Below the pieces are notes generated by a model. The model saw only the letters and a list, made by a program, of their open reading frames with translations. It was not told the origin of the DNA and searched no databases. This document shows, one piece after another, positions 23,164 through 34,210 of a stretch of 64,000 bases of DNA (positions within the stretch are counted from its first letter, which is position 1; each line of letters begins with the position of its first letter). Position numbers and translations under genes: made by a program. This DNA is from Siphonodentalium dalli. Its lineage: Eukaryota > Mollusca > Scaphopoda > Gadilida > Siphonodentaliidae. Location of the stretch: positions 2,273,314-2,337,313 of the forward strand of contig CP136068.1 in the NCBI GenBank assembly GCA_032622095.1. Reading direction: 5' to 3'.

Positions 23164-23708
23164 GATTGTCCACTTATAAATGGACAATCGGTACCTAAAT
23201 GGTCATTAATAAATGGACAAGCTTGCGATTGTCCACTAAATCACGACATATATCGATAATCCTGCATGCTTCATATTAAATCTGAAGGGTAATAACTCTA
23301 TAAAGAATATACCTTTACTAAATGACGGAGATTTTGTATGAGAAATTTGCAACACCACAACAGATCAACTTTTGTGAAATATAAGTCAAATTCTTCCCTT
23401 GGGTGGGTGGGTTTGGGGGAGGTTTGGGTTACGCTCTTTAAAAAACACTTCTTCGGATATTTCCGTTATTTCGTCAAAAACTCTTCTTCAAATCTCTCCG
23501 TTATTTCGTCAAAAACACTTCTTCTCATACAAATCACCGTTATTTAGCAAATTAACATTATTTATAGAGTTATTGCCCTTCATGCAGGATTAACAAAACA
23601 TGTCTTCATTTAGTGGACAATCCCAAGCTCGCGTGCCACGCGTGGTTGGATTGTCCATTTATTAATGACCATTTTAGGTACCGATTGTCCATTTATAAGT
23701 GGACAATC
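23164..23708. mobile_element. 545 bp MITE with nested GATTGTCC terminal repeats
   Basis: GATTGTCCACTTATAAATGG at the left end pairs with CCATTTATAAGTGGACAATC at the right; arms extend about 60 bp (GGTACCTAAATGGTCATTAA). Each end is itself a small palindrome (GATTGTCC...GGACAATC). A second inverted pair (GGGTAATAACTCTATA and TATAGAGTTATTGCCC) and a local tandem (CCGTTATTTCGTCAAAAAC) lie inside. No coding capacity. The target duplication is unclear. Confidence 0.87.
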
Positions 23709-23874
23709 CTTGAAGAATTGCCTGCTATTTTGGCATAGTAAACGACAAGACATACATTATTTATTATATAATAATAATTCCTGTGTCTGATTTTGTCACA
23801 TTTTTATTTACCGTGAATTTTTGAAATCGGTTTCAGATCTTACAATTTACGGCAATCTTGTGACGATGTTTTTA

Positions 23875-24010
23875 ATTATGAGGTCCCCAGAGGGTGAATT
23901 TAGTGACGATGTTATTAATTATGAGGTCCCCAGAGGGTGAATTTAGTGATGCTAAACGATGTTATTAATTATGAGGTCCCCAGAGGGTGAATTTAGTGAT
24001 GCTAAATGGC
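23875..24010 (+). repeat. Tandem GAGGTCCCCAGAGGGTGAAT units
   Basis: Three units of about 50 bp (TATGAGGTCCCCAGAGGGTG, AATTTAGTGATGCTAAA) directly upstream of the FReD exon. The same core recurs at 48080-48460 and 50755-50880, so it is a dispersed repeat. Confidence 0.85.
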
Positions 24011-24114
24011 AGACACACTAAACTGAGGCCTATGTACATACAACTAGTCACGTGGGTGTGTTCAGTGACAACATTCTGTATAACAATAGTATTCTTGTTA
24101 ATCTATATCCACAG

Positions 24115-24752
24115 ACTGCAAGGGACATTATGATGCCGGCTCCACCACGGATAGAGTCTATGTTATATACCCGGATGGTTACACCCCGGTCGATGCGTGG
24201 TGCGACATGACTGAGGGTGGATGGACGGTGTTCCAGAAGCGATATGACGGCAGTGTTAACTTCAATAGAACGTGGCTTGAATACCGATCAGGATTTGGGG
24301 ATCCCAACGGGGAGTATTGGCTGGGTTTGGAGAATGTTTACCATCTCGCTGCACCAGGCTCTATACAAATGAGGATTCGTTTAATGAAGTTCGGCAATCC
24401 ACGCAAATGGCAGGTTATAACATTCACTGGATTCTCCCTCGGCCCATGCAATGATTGGTATCGGCTAAACCTCGGCAATTTTGATGGTGGTATTTGCAAC
24501 AGCTTGGCACAGCATGACGGACAACCGTTCTCAACCTACGACCAAAAGGATCACGTGGTAACGGGCGATGAGAGCTGTCTCAATAGAGGTGGTTGGTGGT
24601 ATCATTATCTCTCCAGCTGTCAATTTGCTACCCTAGACCAACCATATGTAGCTTCAACTGAAACGCAGGTTGTTTACAATGAGCGCCTTCTGTGGCATTG
24701 TTTGACTACAACGTCTCTTGAGAAAACCGAGATGAGCGTGAAGATGTTGTAA
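24115..24752 (+). CDS. Fibrinogen-related domain (FReD) terminal exon
   Basis: The acceptor is a pyrimidine-rich tract ending CCACAG at 24114. The exon starts with two bases of a codon (phase 1) and ends at TAA 24750-24752, giving 211 residues, the usual length of a whole FReD. Hallmarks in order: CKGHYDAG, VYVIYPDGY, WCDMTEGGWTVFQKRYDGSV, F.RTWLEYRSGFGDPNGEYWLG, a calcium-site-like FSTYDQKDHVVTGDESC, the GGWWYHYLSSC core, and the terminal LWHC...SLEKTEMSVKM. FReDs of ficolins, tachylectins and mollusc FREPs are secreted and bind glycans or acetyl groups, so an extracellular recognition role is likely, though substrate is unknown. The usual CH.(S/A).LNG.Y motif is altered to SCQFATLDQPY, which may change ligand specificity. 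No AATAAA was seen in the following 500 bases. Confidence 0.93.
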
Positions 24753-25324
24753 TGTGAACGAAAGGAGTGGATTCTATGGAAAATATCACGTGGTACTATT
24801 TGGCCAATGGCTGCGGATTGTGCTCGACAAACAAAACAATGACAATCTGTCTCAGAACAACGGACAACTTTTCTGAAATTACAACCAAAATGTCACGTGA
24901 TGATGCATGATGACAGTAATGTTGTGTGAACAAAGGATTGTATGTGGTACAAAAAGTTGAACATCCCTGAAGCAACCACATGTGGCTTCACTCACAACAG
25001 AGGGCGCTGTGGCAGAACATGTGGCGTGATGGTATGTGACTATAAGTCTATAATAATTTCAACAGCTGTTATTATGCAACATTGTGAATACAGGGCGATG
25101 TGGCAGACCATGTAATGTAATGTGGTATTGTTTGACAACAGTGTCAACCAAGCAGACATAGATGAACGTGAAGTGTACGAAAGCAGACGAAACTGCGGAA
25201 CACATACTGTGGTACTGTTTGACCAATGGTTGTGAATAGCTGGATGACTGATGTTGGCTTATCACTGGGCCAGTTTGATTCACTTTCACCAAATCACAAT
25301 TCTGTGATGGACACCGTGATTGTG
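24753..25324 (+). pseudogene. Downstream relics of the FReD C-terminus
   Basis: Words like TGGTAYTGTTTGACCA recur at about 24791, 25119 and 25208, echoing the last FReD codons (LWHCLTTTS at about 24690). At 25119-25169 the translation is WYCLTTVSTKQT, stop, MNVK, a recognisable decayed copy of the terminal LWHCLTTTSLEKTEMSVK. The 3' end of the exon therefore seems to have been tandemly duplicated and degraded. Confidence 0.6.
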
Positions 25325-27955
25325 TTCTCAACCAACCACGCCCAGGAACATGTGATAGACACTCAGCACAAACATGTGATGATCACTATTTATTCTCAAC
25401 CAACCACGCCCAGGAACATGTGATAGACACTCAGCACAAACATGTGATGATCACTATTTATTCTCAACCAACCACGCCCAGGAACATGTGATAGACACTC
25501 AGCACAAACATGTGATGATCACTATTTGTTCTCAACCAACCAAGCACAGGAACATGTGATAGACACTCAGCACAAACATGTGATGATCACTATTTGTTCT
25601 CAACCAACCACGCCCAGGAACATGTGATAGACACTCAGCACAGATATGTGATGGTCACTATTTATTCTCAACCAACCAAGCACAGGAACATGTGATAGAC
25701 ACTCAGCACAAATCTGTGATGATCACTATTTGTTCTCAACCAACCACGCCCAGGAACACGTGATAGACACTCAGCACAGATATGTGATGGTCACTATTTG
25801 TTCTCAACCAACCACGCCCAGGAAAATGTGATAGACACTCAGCACAGATATGTGATGGTCACTATTTATTCTCAACCAACCAAGCACAGGAACATGTGAT
25901 AGACACTCAGCACAAATCTGTGATGATCACTATTTGTTCTCAACCAACCACGCCCAGGAACATGTGATAGACACTCAGCACAGATATGTGATGGTCACTA
26001 TTTATTCTCAACCAACCAAGCACAGGAACATGTGATAGACACTCAGCACAAATCTGTGATGATCACTATTTGTTCTCAACCAACCACGCCCAGGAACACG
26101 TGATAGACACTCAGCACAGATATGTGATGGTCACTATTTGTTCTCAACCAACCACGCCCAGGAAAATGTGATAGACACTCAGCACAGATATGTGATGGTC
26201 ACTATTTATTCTCAACCAACCAAGCACAGGAACATGTGATAGACACTCAGCACAAATCTGTGATGATCACTATTTGTTCTCAACCAACCACGCCCAGGAA
26301 CACGTGATAGACACTCAGCACAGATATGTGATGGTCACTATTTGTTCTCAACCAACCACGCCCAGGAAAATGTGATAGACACTCAGCACAGATATGTGAT
26401 GGTCACTATTTGTTCTCAACCAACCAAGCACAGGAACATGTGATAGACACTCAGCACAAATCTGTGATGGTCACTATTTGTTCTCAACCAACCACGCACA
26501 GGAACATGTGATTGACACTCAGCACAAATCTGTGATGATCACTATTTATTCTCAACCAACCACGCCCAGGAACATGTGATTGACACTCAGCACAAATCTG
26601 TGATGGTCACTATTTATTCTCAACCAACCAAGCACAGGAACATGTGATAGACACTCAGCACAAATCTGTGATGATCACTATTTATTCTCAACCAACCACG
26701 CCCAGGAACATGTGATAGACACTCAGCACAGATATGTGATGGTCACTATTTGTTCTCAACCAACCAAGCACAGGAACATGTGATAGACACTCAGCACAAA
26801 TCTGTGATGGTCACTATTTGTTTTCAACCAACCACGCCCAGGAACATGTGATAGACACTCAGCATAGATATGTGATGGTCACTATTTGTTCTCAACCAAC
26901 CACGCCCATGAACATGTGATAGACACTCAGCACAGATATGTGATGGTCACTATTTGTTCTCAACCAACCACGCCCAGGAACATGTGATAGACACTCAGCA
27001 CAAATCTGTGATGGTCACTATTTGTTCTCAACCAACCACGCCCAGGACCATGTGATTGACACTCAGCACAAATCTGTGATGGTCACTATTTGTTCTCAAC
27101 AGCCAAGCACAGGAACATGTGATAGACACGCAGCACAAATCTGTGATGGTCACTATTTGTTCTCAACCAACCACGCCCAGGAACATGTGATTGACACTCA
27201 GCACAAATCTGTGATGGTCACTATTTATTCTCAACAAACCACGCACAGGAACATGTGATAGACACTCAGCACAGATATGTGATGGTCACTATTTGTTCTC
27301 AACCAACCAAGCACAGGAACATGTGATAGACACTCAGCACAAATCTGTGATGGTCACTATTTGTTTTCAACCAACCACACCCAGGAACATGTGATAGACA
27401 CTCAGCACAGATATGTGATGGTCACTATTTATTCTCAACCAACCACGCCCAGGAACATGTGATAGACACTCAGCACAGATATGTGATGGTCACTATTTGT
27501 TCTCAACCAACCACGCCCAGGAACATGTGATTGACACTCAGCACAAATCTGTGATGGTCACTATTTATTCTCAACAAACCACGCACAGGAACATGTGATA
27601 GACACTCAGCACAAATCTGTGATGGTCACTATTTGTTCTCAACCAACCACGCCCAGGAACATGTGATTGACACTCAGCACAAATCTGTGATGGTCACTAT
27701 TTGTTCTCAACAACCAAGCACAGGAACATGTGATAGACACGCAGCACAAATCTGTGATGGTCACTATTTGTTCTCAACCAACCACGCCCAGGAACATGTG
27801 ATTGACACTCAGCACAAATCTGTGATGGTCACTATTTATTCTCAACAAACCACGCACAGGAACATGTGATAGACACTCATCACAGATATGTGATGGTCAC
27901 TATTTGTTCTCAACAAACCACGCACAGGAACATGTGATAGACACTCATCACAAAT
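25325..27955 (+). repeat. 68 bp minisatellite, about 38 units, with higher-order structure
   Basis: The unit is TTCTCAACCAACCACGCCCA, GGAACATGTGATAGACACTC, AGCACAAATCTGTGATGGTC, ACTATTTG. Variants (ACGCCC/AAGCAC, AAATCTG/GATATG, ATAG/ATTG) recur in blocks: a three-unit block repeats between 25660 and 26400, and a block of about 611 bp (nine units) at 27022 is repeated at 27633. The frames are repeat readings. Confidence 0.95.
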
Positions 27956-27959
27956 CTGA

Positions 27960-28225
27960 ACAACTTCGTACCCGTTTGATTCATATGTTGTTGTCATTGT
28001 TGCTGTTGTTACCTCTGACGTTATCGTTGTTTTTGTTGCCTGTGGTGCTGTTGTTGTTGTTACCTCTGATGTTGTTGTTGATGTTACCTCTGACGTTGTT
28101 GTTGTTGTTGTTGCCTGTGGTGTTGTTGTTGAAGTTGCCGTTGTTGAAAATGTTGTTGTTGTTGATGATGTCGATCTTATTGTCACCAATGATACTGCCT
28201 TTAGCAACGGCGATGATAAGATGAC
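27960..28225 (-). repeat. Degenerate GTT/ACA trinucleotide tract; possible second Thr-rich exon
   Basis: On the minus strand this reads as a Thr-rich segment with Ser, Ala, Pro, Glu and Val (TTTSEVTSTTTSEVTTTTAP), less pure than the exon at 13688. It may be a mucin-like exon of an opposite-strand gene or simply a decayed (GTT)n repeat. Splice signals are not convincing, and the flanking array contributes the rest of that frame. Confidence 0.35.
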
Positions 28226-28329
28226 GATGAACTTGGTGCTGCCAAGAATAAGCATTTATTTGTAAATGCTCATGCATCGACCACTTACGAACCTGATTAT
28301 CATAAAAGCGGTGGTGATAATGCCGATGG

Positions 28330-28560
28330 TGATGGCAATGGTGGTGGTCATTATAATGATGATGCCGATGATGGGGGTCATGATAATAATGCTTTGCCGC
28401 TGATGGGGGTCATGATAATAATGCTTTGCCGATGATGGGGGTCATGATAATGATGATGCCGATGATGGGGGTCATGATAATGATGACGGGGGTCATGATA
28501 ATGATGATGGGGGTCATGATAATGATGATGCCGATGATGGGACATCGGTGGTGATGATAT
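28330..28560 (+). repeat. GATGATG-rich minisatellite
   Basis: Irregular units built on GGGGGTCATGATAATGATGA and GCCGATGAT, repeated about ten times. Confidence 0.85.
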
Positions 28561-29219
28561 TGGCGACGAGATGATTATTGTAGTGATTATGTTGTTTTGT
28601 TGTTTATGTGTTCATTGCTGTTTAAATAGTTTACTATCAAACTGTTTCCAAGATACGTTGTATGCCAATTTGTGACTACTTAAGAAATGTTTCCATATTT
28701 CAATATAACTCAGTAATTGAATTCCTGATATATTTTTTTACTTATATACTTGCTGAAACAAGCCCCCAAAGGGAACCTTTATTTAGCGACGTGTGGGTTT
28801 TGCATTTCGCGCACATTTTTACCATAACCAAAGGCCTTTATTCAGCAACGGCCCATGTGAGCGCTTCGCGCACATTTTGATCGTTTTAAACATTGTGACT
28901 TAAATTTTGTTTCCAATTAATTATTTTTAGATTGAACTGCTTGCTCAATTTGACCATAAAAATTAAAAAAAACAGAATCAGAAATCAAATTCTTTAAAAA
29001 CTAACGCCGTTATAACCTCCGCCAAGGTTCCGTGAGTCACCAGACTAAATATATATATAGATTGAACGTTGTCTCGTATTACCCCATGTATGTTTTTGTT
29101 TTATGTATAGTATATTGTATATATGAACAGGGGGAGCAAAATGTGACATACACTTAGCATGGCATAGAGTCAGCAATCTGAAACTGATTATGATACTACC
29201 GAAACATTTTGGCATCTTT
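28561..29219. other. No gene recognised
   Basis: A weak direct repeat of about 75 bp (CCTTTATTTAGC..., CGCGCACATTTT) lies at 28775-28880. The rest is AT-rich with no recognised coding sequence. Confidence 0.45.
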
Positions 29220-29618
29220 TTAACCCTTTACCCAACAGAACGGCCCTGTGCCAATGCATTCTCTTATATATGCGAGTCGACCATAGGTCGCCTCGCATAT
29301 ATAAGAGAATGCATTGGCTTAACACATTAAAACTTATAAAATTGTTAAAGAATGTAAGAAAAAATGGTAAAAAGTGTTAAAAAAGATTTTTTTTAGGCCA
29401 ATGCATTCTCTTATATATGCGAGGCGACCTATGGTCGACTCGCATATATAAGAGAATGCATTGGCACAGGGCATAACTATAACGATCACAATGTGGTCAA
29501 TGAGCCGGTTCCAATGATATCCATATTTGTTTGGTTTTATTGAGACAGACCGAAGATATTTTAGACTGTTGAAGCTTTATTTGGCCGGTTTTGGCCGTTT
29601 TGTTGGGTAAAGGGTTAA
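29220..29618. mobile_element. piggyBac-type MITE, copy 1 (TTAA target)
   Basis: TTAA-CCCTTTACCCAACA at the left and TGTTGGGTAAAGGG-TTAA at the right (the last T of the inner repeat varies). TTAA target duplication with termini starting CCC is the piggyBac signature. Two nested palindromes lie inside (CCAATGCATTCTCTTATATA arms around a GTCGACC...GGTCG centre), repeated in both orientations. No transposase, so non-autonomous. A second copy is at 49792-50061 in opposite orientation. Confidence 0.92.
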
Positions 29619-29854
29619 CCAGCTTAATTAAAGACCCACTTAATTTAATTATCGAATGCCCAGATTACATTATTCCATCTTTTTAACTCATTGGGAGTCA
29701 ATTTTTCAAATTTGTCTAAATTGTTTGGCATAAATGAAATCTGATGTTTTTGGTGTACGTTCTAAAAGCTTGTCAAAATTCTATTAAACCGTTCCAGGAT
29801 CCTGCTTCAAAATTTATTTCATGAGCACGAGGAACAATTTGTCTGCGATAAATT
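29619..29854. other. Spacer, nothing recognised
   Basis: AT-rich sequence between the MITE and the 48 bp array. Confidence 0.4.
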
Positions 29855-30190
29855 GGGACCGTGGTCTTTATAATATTTCGCATCTTTAATATGGTATAAG
29901 CTGGGACCGTGGTCTTTATAATATTTCGCATCTTTAATATGGTATAAATTGGGACCGTGGTCTTTATAATATTTCGCATCTTTAATATGGTATAAGCTGG
30001 GACCGTGGTCTTTATAATATTTCGCATCTTTAATATGGTATAAGCTGGGACCGTGGTCTTTATAATATTTCGCATCTTTAATATGGTATAAGCTGGGACC
30101 GTGGTCTTTATAATATTTCGCATCTTTAATATGGTATAAGCTGGGACCGTGGTCTTTATAATATTTCGCATCTTTAATATGGTATAAGCT
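29855..30190 (+). repeat. 48 bp minisatellite, seven units
   Basis: Unit GGGACCGTGGTCTTTATAAT, ATTTCGCATCTTTAATATGG, TATAAGCT, nearly identical copies; some units have AATT for AGCT. Because 48 is divisible by 3, a minus frame (RNIIKTTVPAYTILKM) stays open through it, which is an artefact. Confidence 0.96.
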
Positions 30191-30664
30191 GATTTTCGCT
30201 GATCTTGTCAGATGTGTCAGACACCCACTTACATATAAAGGTTACCTATATAACTGATAAATTGTATCTATTTATTACATGATCATACCCTTATTCCATT
30301 CAATAAACTCATTATATAAATTGTAATTTGCAAAGTTCGTTGCAAAACAAGAAATAATTACAGGTGACTTTTAACTTCCGGTTTGTCGTCTGTTTACTTT
30401 CAGTACGCTACGTCTCAAAAAAATAATATGGCTTCAAATATTTTTCCAACAAACTCTAATGACTGAAGAGTCGTCATTAATACGTCAAAGTGTCATTATT
30501 TATCTTGGACTATGTCTTTACAAAGGCAAATAACGCGTGGTTACGTGAAGCGTGATCGCAGGACTTACAGAAGCCGGTTCGTTTCACGTCCAATTTGTTG
30601 ATTTAAGTATGTTTTAGCGAAGTTGTGGATCATGTAATAAATATAATCTACAAATTTGTTCCAA
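30191..30664. other. No gene recognised
   Basis: Contains ACGTCA and CGTGGTTACGTGA words of the kind seen in front of other fold-backs here, so it may be the 5' module of the palindrome at 30665. Confidence 0.35.
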
Positions 30665-30773
30665 GTTTATAGTGAAATTTACAACACTCGTTCAATAAAT
30701 TAGGTCTGGACCTTGCCAAAGGCTCGGTCCAAACCTAATTTTCTGGACTCAATTTGTAAATGTCGCTATAAAT
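30665..30773. repeat. Imperfect palindrome with CTYG mirror pairs
   Basis: AGTTTATAGTGAAATTTACA pairs with TGTAAATGTCGCTATAAA, and AATTAGGTCTGGACC with GGTCCAAACCTAATT. Same-orientation tetramers face each other at 30687-30690 (CTCG) and 30748-30751 (CTCA), and at 30712-30715 (CTTG) and 30723-30726 (CTCG), both centred on 30719. Confidence 0.85.
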
Positions 30774-30799
30774 TCTCTCGTTTTATCCCAGATAGCTGC

Positions 30800-30837
30800 T
30801 CCGATGACTGTCTCTTATAAAAGAGACAGTCATCGGA
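30800..30837. repeat. Perfect 17 bp-arm hairpin
   Basis: TCCGATGACTGTCTCTT, a four-base ATAA loop, then the exact reverse complement. There is no T-run after it, and a terminator role is not expected in a eukaryote. Confidence 0.9.
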
Positions 30838-31146
30838 CTATAATGGACACACAAATTTAATAATATCTCATTGACATTCACTGAAAACAAGCCAAATGAA
30901 AGCTATATATGATTAAAATAAAGTCCGACGAGTCTGTTCCTGTTGGATGGCACACAAAACGGAAAAAATATAAATTTGTGTTGTTGCAGCATCCCATGTA
31001 CGTGGAAGCAATATCTGTTTAATGGTAGTTACTGTATAACATGTCAATATTTAGGTCACTATAACGCTCGAACGACTTGTGTCGCAAGGATAGTAATATA
31101 GTTTTTATTTGTTGATTTTATATACTTGAAAAGCTATATATGTTGC

Positions 31147-31467
31147 AGGGAATCCGTATAGTCAGGGAATCTTTATAATTCATGATAGATTTGGGAATTT
31201 ATAGATTGCATGATATTTTTAGGGATTCTGACAGATGCCATGGAAAGGGGTCACAAAATTCTACAGAATCCTTGAAACGATAATTGACAATCCTATAGTT
31301 ATAAGAAGCTGCTAAAACTTAAAGATTCCATACAGGATTTCGCATTTAATTGGTGAACATTCCCAATATTTCGTCTATTTCGTGGAATCTATATAATCCC
31401 TAAATATTTCATGGAATTTATATGATCCCTAAATATTTCATGGAATCTATATAATCCCTAAATATTT
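31147..31467. repeat. Degenerate GGGAATCTATATAATCCC-rich tandem and inverted repeats
   Basis: The last 100 bp contain three units of about 34 bp (AATCCCTAAATATTTCATGG, AATCTATAT). Upstream, the same words occur in inverted and diverged form. Confidence 0.7.
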
Positions 31468-31468
31468 T

Positions 31469-31533
<65 letters not shown>
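31468..31533. repeat. (TA)n microsatellite
   Basis: About 33 uninterrupted TA dinucleotides. Confidence 0.98.
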
Positions 31534-31537
<4 letters not shown>

Positions 31538-31539
31538 CT

Positions 31540-31905
31540 TCTGTAGCCGATAAAGGTCTGGATCCTAGCTGTATGATGATGGATTGTGAAATAACACCTT
31601 TAAGACCTTTATATACGAACAAGCTTTCGGCTTTCGCCTTTCTCAAGTTCACTCACCTTATGGAATGAATGTGTATCAACTCACCTTATGGAATGAATGT
31701 GTATCAACCAGCTCCGCACAACAGCTTGATATGTCTTTCCCTTGTATATAGTCGCCGCAACACAGAAATTGCGCGAATATACAAGGAGAAGGCGATCAAG
31801 TTGGGAGGAGAACTGGCTGAACCACTCAACAAAAAAGTGATAATCGCATTTAAGAAGTATCAGAATATTAAAGATAAGCTAGTCAGAGCTAAACTTGGTT
31901 AATTC
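31540..31905 (+). pseudogene. Possible Penelope-like retroelement fragment
   Basis: The plus frame ending at 31902 closes with NKKVIIAFKKYQNIKDKLVR AKLG. This resembles the conserved ...(Y/F)RR.KNLKDxLVRAKL stretch just upstream of the GIY-YIG part in Penelope-like and related elements. Upstream, AAGCTTTCGGCTTTCGCCTT is also reminiscent of such elements. No RT or GIY-YIG domain remains. The assignment rests on memory of one motif and could be another retroelement. Confidence 0.3.
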
Positions 31906-33075
31906 GGTATCTAATGTTCATATGTTCTTTTCTATCTCCCACATTTCCCACGATGGTTACGTCGTCCTCTGGACATCTCAGTTTTCAGGGTGAAGGCCAC
32001 ATTAATTACATTTTGGGCGACATACTAGCTTCTCTTTAATACAGTTTTCAGTTTAAACCTTTCGGCGTCGGATCGGTTCAAGAGCGATGTCTGATAACTA
32101 ATTATCCGCATATTATAAGTTATAACGTATAACTTTTTACAAGGTGTTTGTGTTGGATAGTGTTTTTGGCTCAGATTGTCAGTGGCTTCAAAGCATTGTG
32201 GACGGAGTTATGGATATACAATGGAGAGTAACCTCGGTACTGTGTAGATAGCTTATACTGTCAATTAGGCTCAAACCAGGAGAAAACACTTACCACCTTT
32301 TTGAAAGAAATATGTTTGTTTATTACACACTTAGACGTGATTTATAAGTATTTCTTAGTGAGTTAAAAGTGATAACGTCACACCTGTGAATTACGTCACA
32401 GGTGAGAGCACGCGATTTTGGACAGTTCCGCTCTAAGCCGGAACTATTTTCACTTTCTGTGGCTCAAACATGGTTGAAGTTGAACAGAAACAATCTGCTA
32501 ACGATGATGCAGAAGCAGTTAATAAACTGGTAAAATGAAGAAGAATCTTACCTATTATCAACTCCGATGATTCGGACGATGTCATATATATTCCAGTCAA
32601 ATGAACTATGAACAATTCCATGTGAACAATAAATTTATCCAGTTCCGAGCTGAATTTCCACGTGTTGCTCTTCGAGAGTTTGTTTACGTCGATGATTAAA
32701 ATATCGTCACTTCGAAACTTATCTTTCTACTTTTAGCACGATTTCCAAACATTTTTTGTATGAACCAACATTATTTACACACACCATCAGAATCTTCACA
32801 ATATCCCGTTCCAAGTGCCATGCTTGTTTGGTCAGAATAAACACAATTTTTACAGAAAATTTCCGAAACTTTAAAAAATGAATCGCATCAAATTATGAGG
32901 TCAATCGGTATCGTTACGTCACAATTATTTAAATTATGTGTCCATCCGTGTAACTGCACGCGCAATTGTACGTTGGGGTTCAAAATGGGAGAATCAGCTG
33001 ATCTGGGCTTATTTTGTCACATCTTCTCTATAGAATTAGCACATTTTAGTGGTTGAAAGTGTGTAATAAACAGAA
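31906..33075. other. Unassigned; CRE-like sites and a weak first-exon candidate
   Basis: AACGTCACACCTGTGAATTA followed by CGTCACAGGTGA at about 32366-32404 forms a near-palindrome of two CRE-like sites. About 65 bp downstream an ATG at 32470 opens MVEVEQKQSANDDAEAVNKL, with a GTAAAAT donor-like sequence next. This could be a promoter with a first coding exon, but nothing downstream supports it. TTACGTCAC at about 32925 may belong to the palindrome at 33076. Confidence 0.2.
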
Positions 33076-33225
33076 TAATCAATTGGTTTCGATGATTACG
33101 TGACATAATTCACTCGGGTAGCCGGTCCTATTGGTAAAACCCTCGTTCGCTCCGTTCACTTGGGTTTTACCAGGCCCGACCCCCCTCGTTAATTATGTCA
33201 CGTAATCATCGAAACCAATTGATTA
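33076..33225. repeat. 150 bp palindrome with CTCG mirror pairs
   Basis: TAATCAATTGGTTTCGATGA at the left pairs with TCATCGAAACCAATTGATTA at the right, centred on 33150.5. The plus strand reads CTCG in both arms at 33113-33116 and 33185-33188, and CTCG/CTTG at 33142-33145 and 33159-33162. A CTCTCTATTTAA end follows. Confidence 0.92.
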
Positions 33226-34210
33226 CTCTCTATTTAACCTTTGTTTATTTGTTTATTGGCAATTTCTTAATTTATTTATCAGCATCGGTATGCTTAAATG
33301 ACTCCTCAGCGTATAGCATTTCAATCAGCCCTCAAGGCAAGCACGGAGGGGTAACTCACATTTTATGTTCACCAACTTGAAGGATAGTACAAGAAAAAAT
33401 GATTTATTCCACTGAGTCCGTGGCACATAGGCCTACCTTTAAAAAAAATATATAGTTGTTAATAATGTCTTGGATGCTCTTTTCCTATTTAATTTTCCTA
33501 TCTTTGAGAAGTTATTTTGAAAATATAAATTATTTTATCACCTCTTTTCATTCTGCATGATTTTTATTAACTGATTATATGGAAATATTATACCAGTATA
33601 GCTTATGTTCTGCTTATTCACTGGTATTTTATATTTGAGAATCTGGTTGTATATAAAGACTATTTATAGTATAAAGACATCATATTGAAAACCAAACACA
33701 GTACAGTTCTTAAAGCTGTGTAATTATTATGATACAGCTAGTTAGAGAGTATTACTTATAATTACATCTCATTGAAATATATCAATCTGAACATGCACTT
33801 TGAGTTGAAACTATCGTAAAATATCGTTAAATATTGGGAACTTTATTTCATTATATGCTTGCCCAGTAATCGTCGTATCTTCGGAGCTACAGTGAACTTG
33901 TTATTGCACACTACAGGTTCCGTTATCTCACTGTTGGCTTTGAAACTAAAACGCGCTGTCACGGTCGATCGAGTGATAATTGCGTGCACACTGTCCACTA
34001 GCCAATCAAAAGCGATAAATTTATGACTGCACATGATCGATCGATAATTCTATGTTTGGGTCGCAGCGTGTCCATTTCAAATTTAGGCCTAGGCTCTTTG
34101 CTGTTTGTAAACACTGACACGTGTGCTCTTTAATTAAGTACAGTTAATGATTTTATTAATTAAGACTTAACTAGCATCTTTGAGCCCAAATAAGCCGCAT
34201 ATAATAAAAC
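33226..34210. other. No gene recognised
   Basis: AT-rich. A CCAATCAAAAGCG at about 33991 and CGATCGATCG words at 34000-34050 may be the 5' module of the palindrome at 34211. Confidence 0.4.

Larger units (their letters stand above)
14646..24114 (+). other. Inferred intron of the FReD gene (9.5 kb)
   Basis: GT at 14646 and AG at 24113-24114 bound the interval, and both flanking exons are phase 1. It contains only repeats and unsupported frames. The alternative is that the two exons belong to different genes; the phase match and the Asp-Cys codon made at the junction argue against that. Confidence 0.55.

Noticed and set aside
21189-23173. Three minus-strand open frames of 634-644 codons
   Set aside because: They are the three readings of the 29 bp minisatellite; no start context, domain or splice support.
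25325-27955. Possible CRISPR-like array (regular repeats)
   Set aside because: Units are contiguous with no unique spacers and the context is eukaryotic; it is a minisatellite.
29773-30171. 132-codon minus frame with a 16-residue repeat
   Set aside because: Reading of the 48 bp minisatellite.
30800-30837. Hairpin as a Rho-independent terminator
   Set aside because: No T-run follows and the sequence is eukaryotic.
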